Shown piece by piece: positions 58,310 to 64,000 of a DNA stretch of 64,000 bases; positions within the stretch are counted from its first letter, which is position 1, and each line of letters starts with the position of its first letter. The notes below the pieces were generated by a model. That model searched no databases. It was not told the origin of the DNA and worked only from the letters and a program-made list of their open reading frames with translations. The DNA is taken from the NCBI GenBank assembly GCA_025992895.1, contig DAJPGA010000001.1, positions 286,001-350,000 on the forward strand, in the 5' to 3' direction. A program made the position numbers and the translations under genes. Source of the stretch: Veillonellaceae bacterium (GTDB lineage Bacteria > Bacillota > Negativicutes > Veillonellales > Dialisteraceae).

Positions 58310-59955
58310 AGGAAATCATTGAAAAAGCAAAGGACGCCGCCATTGCGGCAGGCGAGCTGCCGGAAGGGGAATACGCCCCCGTGCAGCGTCTGGAAGTCCC
58401 GAAGTCCAAGGAATTCGGCGATTATTCCACCAATGCTTCCATGCGCTGGGCAAAAGCAGCGCACAGAGCGCCGCGCCAGATCGCGGAAGTGATCGTGAAA
58501 CATATCGACACGCCCCTTGTTGCCAAGATGGATATCGCAGGCGCAGGGTTCATCAATTTCTTCCTGGCAGCAGACACCGTCTATGCCGAACTGGAAAAAA
58601 TCCTGAAGACAGGCCCGTCCTATGGGGACCTTCCGAAAGACCAGAAGGACAGAATCCTCGTGGAATACGTTTCCGCCAACCCGACAGGCCCGCTTCACAT
58701 CGGCCATGCCAGAGGCGCAGCATACGGTTCCGCTATGGTGAACCTGCTCCGCGCTGCCGGCTACGACGTCTATTCCGAATACTACGTCAACGATGCAGGC
58801 AACCAGATCGACCATCTCGCTGAATCCATCAATGCCAGATACCTCCAGCTCTGCGGCTACGACGCAGAAATTCCGGAAGACGGCTACCATGGACAGGACA
58901 TTGTCGAAACAGCTAAGAGAATCCTTGAAAGAGACGGAAAGAAATACCTCGACATGAGCGATGAAGAACGCCTCCTGGCATTCAAGGACATCGGCCTCAA
59001 CGAAAAACTCGACGCCCTCCGCAAGGACCTCCACGATTTCAACGTAGACTTCGACAACTGGTTCTCTGAAAAATCCCTCTATCCGGAACAGGTCGACAAG
59101 GCCCTGAAGGTGCTGAAGGACGAAGACAACCTCTACGAAAAAGACGGCGCCCTCTGGCTCCGCACCACAAAGAACGGCGATGACAAGGACAGAGTCGTCA
59201 TCCGTACCAACGGCGTTCCGACCTACTTCTGCTCCGACATCGCATACGTCGGAAACAAGATCGGAAGAGGATACAACAAACTCATCGACATCTGGGGCGC
59301 TGATCACCACGGATACATCATCCGCTTGAAGACGGCCATGAAATTCCTCGGATACAACCCCGATGATTTCGAAATCATGCTCCTCCAGATGGTTACCCTC
59401 CTCCGCGACGGACAGCCAGTCAAGATGAGCAAGCGTACCGGCCAGGCAGTCACCCTGCGTGAACTGATGGACGAAGTCGGCACCGACGCAGCACGCTATT
59501 TCTTCTGCGCAAGAACACTCGACTCCCAGATGGACTTCGACATCGACCTTGCCAAGAAACAGTCCAGCGACAACCCGGTCTACTACATCCAGTACGCCCA
59601 TGCCCGCATCCACAGCCTCTTCGACCAAGCCAAAGAAGCAGGCGTGAAATGGGATCCGTCCTTCGCAGGTACAGATTTCTCCTACCTCAAGGAAGAATGT
59701 GAATTCGACCTCATCAAGAAAATGGAAAACTACCACCAGCTTCTGGCGGGCGCAGCTGCTGAAAGAGCACCGCAGCGCGTAGCCAAGTACGCTTACGAAC
59801 TGGCAGCCCTCTTCCACCATTTCTACAGAGAATGCAGAATCCTCGGCGTCGACGCAAAGACCACCGAAGCACGCCTCGGCCTCATCACAGCCGTACAGTA
59901 CGTCCTCGCGCATGCACTCGCCATCCTCGGCGTTTCTGCTCCTGAACATATGTAA
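58288..59955 (+). CDS. argS: Arginyl-tRNA synthetase
   Basis: The 555-residue class I synthetase has the HIGH motif in ANPTGPLHIGHARGAAYG, a KMSKR signature (VKMSKRTGQAVTL), an N-terminal Add-1 domain for tRNA recognition and a C-terminal DALR anticodon-binding domain (about 430-555). It charges tRNA-Arg with arginine using ATP. The start overlaps the end of ywiB. No T-box leader is seen in front. Confidence 0.97.
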   Translation: MEVREQLKEIIEKAKDAAIAAGELPEGEYAPVQRLEVPKSKEFGDYSTNASMRWAKAAHRAPRQIAEVIVKHIDTPLVAKMDIAGAGFINFFLAADTVYAELEKILKTGPSYGDLPKDQKDRILVEYVSANPTGPLHIGHARGAAYGSAMVNLLRAAGYDVYSEYYVNDAGNQIDHLAESINARYLQLCGYDAEIPEDGYHGQDIVETAKRILERDGKKYLDMSDEERLLAFKDIGLNEKLDALRKDLHDFNVDFDNWFSEKSLYPEQVDKALKVLKDEDNLYEKDGALWLRTTKNGDDKDRVVIRTNGVPTYFCSDIAYVGNKIGRGYNKLIDIWGADHHGYIIRLKTAMKFLGYNPDDFEIMLLQMVTLLRDGQPVKMSKRTGQAVTLRELMDEVGTDAARYFFCARTLDSQMDFDIDLAKKQSSDNPVYYIQYAHARIHSLFDQAKEAGVKWDPSFAGTDFSYLKEECEFDLIKKMENYHQLLAGAAAERAPQRVAKYAYELAALFHHFYRECRILGVDAKTTEARLGLITAVQYVLAHALAILGVSAPEHM

Positions 59956-60003
59956 AAATATATCCCGCCGTATTTCTTCCCATACGGGCCGGGAGTATAA
60001 TAA

Positions 60004-61671
<1,668 letters not shown>

Positions 61672-61701
61672 TCAATGATAGAACGATAAAAGGAAATAAG
61701 G

Positions 61702-61731
61702 AAAGGACATCCCGCAAGGGATGTCCTTTTT
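61702..61731 (+). terminator. Terminator after pyrG
   Basis: AAAGGACATCCC-GCAA-GGGATGTCCTTT, followed by T. Confidence 0.92.
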
Positions 61732-61744
61732 GCGTGGGAGGGGA

Positions 61745-61843
61745 AAGGGGAAACATGCCAACCAGCCTGCGGCTGAAAACACCTTAAAACCGCAATGAAA
61801 TTGCGTGGAAATGAACTTCATTCGTCACCTTCGGCGCCACCTT
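61745..61843. repeat. Mosaic repeat abutting IS copy 3
   Basis: CAGCC-TGC-GGCTG, then AATGAACTTCATTCGTCACC, a GGCGCC block and ACCTT at the IS end. This is the same AAGGT junction as at copies 1 and 2, read from the other side. Confidence 0.65.
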
Positions 61844-61902
61844 TGGTATGATTCAACAAGAAAGACAGAATAATATCATAAATATATTAGGAGGTCATTC
61901 TT

Positions 61903-62634
61903 ATGCCATGTAAAACCAAAGCGTCCCCGGAGGAAATGTTAGACCAGATTGCTTCATATCTCTATCAGGGTGTTACGATTACCCAGGCAGCTGAAAATCT
62001 TCATATGAGCCGCATAACATTCAGGAAATGGGTCCTCCGGTATAAAGAGGAGGGCTTTAAGGGATTGCGGCCCAGGCAGCATTTGTCTTACTACTCCAAT
62101 CAGATGAAGATCCAGGCCGTAAAGGAATATCTTAAAGGCGGTGTTTCCATGCTTTCCGTCTGTGCCAAATACAGAATTTCCGGCACACTCTCCCTTAAAA
62201 CATGGATTGAGGCGTATAATGAGCATAAGTTGACAGACCTCGTTTCTGAAGGAGGAGATCTTATGGGCAAACGCCAGCAATCGGTCAAGGAAGAGCGAGT
62301 CAGAATCGTTCAGGAGTGCATCGCCAGTGGATGCGATTATAACAAGATAGCCAAGAAGTACAACATGTCCTACCAAACGCTCTACACATGGGTAAAAAAG
62401 TTCAAGGAAATGGGCGAAGTTGGTCTTGAGGATTACAGAGGAAAGCCGATCAGGCTCCAAACGCCCCGGACCGAAGAAGAACAGCTGCGTCAGGAGAATG
62501 CCAGACTTCTTGAAGAACAGAAGGATCTTATAGCAGAGATTGCCCTGCTAAAAAAAAAGATGGAGATAGAGGAAAGGTTGCGTTCCTCGAAGGATTCAGC
62601 CTTACTCACCTTCTCAGAGATTTTAAAGCCATAA
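61903..62634 (+). CDS. IS3-family transposase OrfA, copy 3
   Basis: 243 residues, identical to OrfA of copy 2 as far as can be read by eye. It has a double HTH, a coiled coil and the A9 frameshift run. Confidence 0.93.
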   Translation: MPCKTKASPEEMLDQIASYLYQGVTITQAAENLHMSRITFRKWVLRYKEEGFKGLRPRQHLSYYSNQMKIQAVKEYLKGGVSMLSVCAKYRISGTLSLKTWIEAYNEHKLTDLVSEGGDLMGKRQQSVKEERVRIVQECIASGCDYNKIAKKYNMSYQTLYTWVKKFKEMGEVGLEDYRGKPIRLQTPRTEEEQLRQENARLLEEQKDLIAEIALLKKKMEIEERLRSSKDSALLTFSEILKP

Positions 62635-62774
62635 AAGAAGTCCATGAAGAAACCAACATCTCCATAGAAAGTCTCTGCCGACTCTCAAAGGTCTCCCGGG
62701 CAGCTTATTACGGATGGCTGAATCATATTAAGAGCGGCCGTGAACTGCTGAGAGAAAAGGTCGCACAGGAGGTC

Positions 62775-63506
62775 ATGAAAACCCATCAGGAATATCCGGA
62801 TATGGGATACCGCCGGATTAACGATTGGATCAAGAAGGATGACAACATCAATATAAATGTAAGCGACAGTCTGGTTCTTCGTATCATGCGGATACTTAAT
62901 ATTAAGTCCGTGATCAAGTACAAGACCGATGGTTGCACTCGTAACGCAAAGGATCCAAAGTACATTTTTGAAAACCTGCTGAACCGTGACTTTGATGCCG
63001 GCGTGTCCAATGCAAGATGGATGACGGATGTCACTGAATTCAAGTACACAACTGCTGATGGAGTTTTGCACAAGTTATATTTAAGCGCGATTATTGACGG
63101 CCATGATCGCCGGATTGTCTCTTATGTCATCGGCGACAGGAACAATACTGCACTGGCTTTTGAGACAATGGAAAAGGCACTTAAAGAGAATCCTGGAGAA
63201 CATCCAATGATTCATACCGACCGCGGATTCCAGTATACAAGCAACGGATTCCATAAGATTGTTGAAAAAGCAGGACTGGTTCACAGCATGTCCCGTGTAG
63301 GCTGCTGTGCAGACAACGGTCTGATGGAAGGGTTCTGGGGAATGCTGAAGCGCGAACGTTACTACACACGTAAATTCACCAGCCGTAAAGCAGTGGTAAG
63401 CATGATCAACGGCTACATCTACTTCTACAACAACAAACGCATTCAGCGCAAATTACATCTTTTAGCTCCAATGGAAGTATTCAACGCAGCTCCAATGGCC
63501 GCATGA
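62775..63506 (+). CDS. IS3-family transposase OrfB, copy 3
   Basis: 243 residues from the first ATG, with the same DDE core as copies 1 and 2. The frame is open back through the A9 run. Confidence 0.93.
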   Translation: MKTHQEYPDMGYRRINDWIKKDDNININVSDSLVLRIMRILNIKSVIKYKTDGCTRNAKDPKYIFENLLNRDFDAGVSNARWMTDVTEFKYTTADGVLHKLYLSAIIDGHDRRIVSYVIGDRNNTALAFETMEKALKENPGEHPMIHTDRGFQYTSNGFHKIVEKAGLVHSMSRVGCCADNGLMEGFWGMLKRERYYTRKFTSRKAVVSMINGYIYFYNNKRIQRKLHLLAPMEVFNAAPMAA

Positions 63507-63554
63507 TTAAGATTAAAGTACGATTAGATTTTTTATGATATTTATTTGTCTGTA

Positions 63555-64000
63555 TTAACAAATCCGCACCACCTCCGTCTCCGGAGCAAAGAAATCCGCA
63601 GCCGGAAGCAGCGACTCCTTCACCTCCGCCGTCATCAGCGAGAGCATCTCAAGGACAGCAGACTTCGTAAAGAAATCCGGCCCTTTGAAAAGAGAAGCAG
63701 CCTTCTCCGCCGCATCGAACTCCGACATCAGAGAACGCGTCGTATCAAAATCCAGATGCCCCTCAAAAGCAGAAGACAGGAAACGGTTTTCCACAGACAA
63801 ATCACGCGCCATCTTCGAAGCCAGCTGCAGACGGAAGCACACATACTTCCGGATCACATCATTCATCACATGACGATTCTCAGCAAAAGAGAGCTCATGC
63901 GCCTTCGCCCAGGCATAGAACGCCGCCGCCACATCCGTCTCCGACGTGAAAGACCGCCGCGCAGCCGGATAAAAAGCCTTCTCCATCCGTTCCCCAAGAA
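63555..64000 (-). CDS. Unknown protein, cut at its 3' end by IS copy 3 (partial)
   Basis: The frame can start at ATG 63986 (GGGGAACGG before it) but is also open to the window edge, so the true start may lie outside. The readable part is helical and rich in A, E, F and R (RRSFTSETDVAAAFYAWAKA, MNDVIRKYVCFRLQLASKMA), without a recognised domain. The last residues VVRIC and the TAA stop (63555-63557) are encoded by the IS end, so the natural C-terminus is missing. The gene was therefore broken by the insertion or by recombination at the IS. Confidence 0.75.
   Translation of the reverse strand, partial: LGERMEKAFYPAARRSFTSETDVAAAFYAWAKAHELSFAENRHVMNDVIRKYVCFRLQLASKMARDLSVENRFLSSAFEGHLDFDTTRSLMSEFDAAEKAASLFKGPDFFTKSAVLEMLSLMTAEVKESLLPAADFFAPETEVVRIC

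Larger units (their letters stand above)
61844..63571 (+). mobile_element. IS3-family insertion sequence, copy 3 (1728 bp)
   Basis: The ends and both frames match copy 2. The left flank is a mosaic repeat (ends ACCTT), while the right flank is coding sequence (starts CCTCCG). The last four bases do not match as a target duplication should, so this copy may be a recombinant. Confidence 0.92.

Overview
The window reads like a chromosome segment from a Negativicutes bacterium (diderm Firmicutes), most likely Dialister or a close relative. Shine-Dalgarno sites and intrinsic terminators are of Firmicutes type, yet there is an OmpA-type outer-membrane protein with a Sec signal. The gene mix (dnaA-dnaN-yaaA-recF, parAB with parS, glycine riboswitches on AGCS symporters) fits that group. 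The genus is inferred from gene content; no 16S gene is present.

Layout. 1-7 kb: start of a secreted protein, tRNA-Arg(CCU), a SAP-like protein, a HAD phosphatase with a non-standard start, and a pilB-pilT-pilC operon. 7-12 kb: tRNA-Trp and tRNA-Arg(ACG), a fumarate-reductase-type flavoprotein, a RhuM-family protein, and an exonuclease/RNase HI fusion. 12-19 kb: the replication region, with dnaA, an oriC-like interval with DnaA boxes and DnaA-trio-like repeats, dnaN, yaaA, recF, and a dciA-like gene facing them. 19-25 kb: two PPK2 genes, ompA, a frameshifted HAD gene and an SSS symporter. 25-27 kb: IS copy 1. 27-32 kb: an ArsR regulator, parA-parB, a DUF4446 protein and an M23 peptidase. 32-43 kb: Sel1-repeat proteins (one broken by an amber codon), a LysR regulator, three tiny paralogous helical proteins with a candidate sRNA, two SGNH hydrolases, and a second cluster of DnaA boxes. 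43-55 kb: a ZIP transporter behind a Fur-like box, then four AGCS sodium:amino-acid symporters, each behind its own tandem glycine riboswitch, plus one DAACS carrier. 55-64 kb: IS copies 2 and 3 in inverted orientation around ywiB-argS-pyrG, then a gene cut short by IS copy 3.

Five perfect parS palindromes (17.6, 17.7, 28.2, 35.6 and 42.8 kb) together with parAB and oriC make this the origin domain of the chromosome.

The most unusual feature is the intergenic DNA. Nearly every gap over about 300 bases is built from a mosaic element: fixed linkers joined by short hairpins whose stem sequences change from copy to copy while staying self-complementary. This pattern of compensatory change suggests selection on structure, and all three IS copies sit at the same phase of this element on at least one side.
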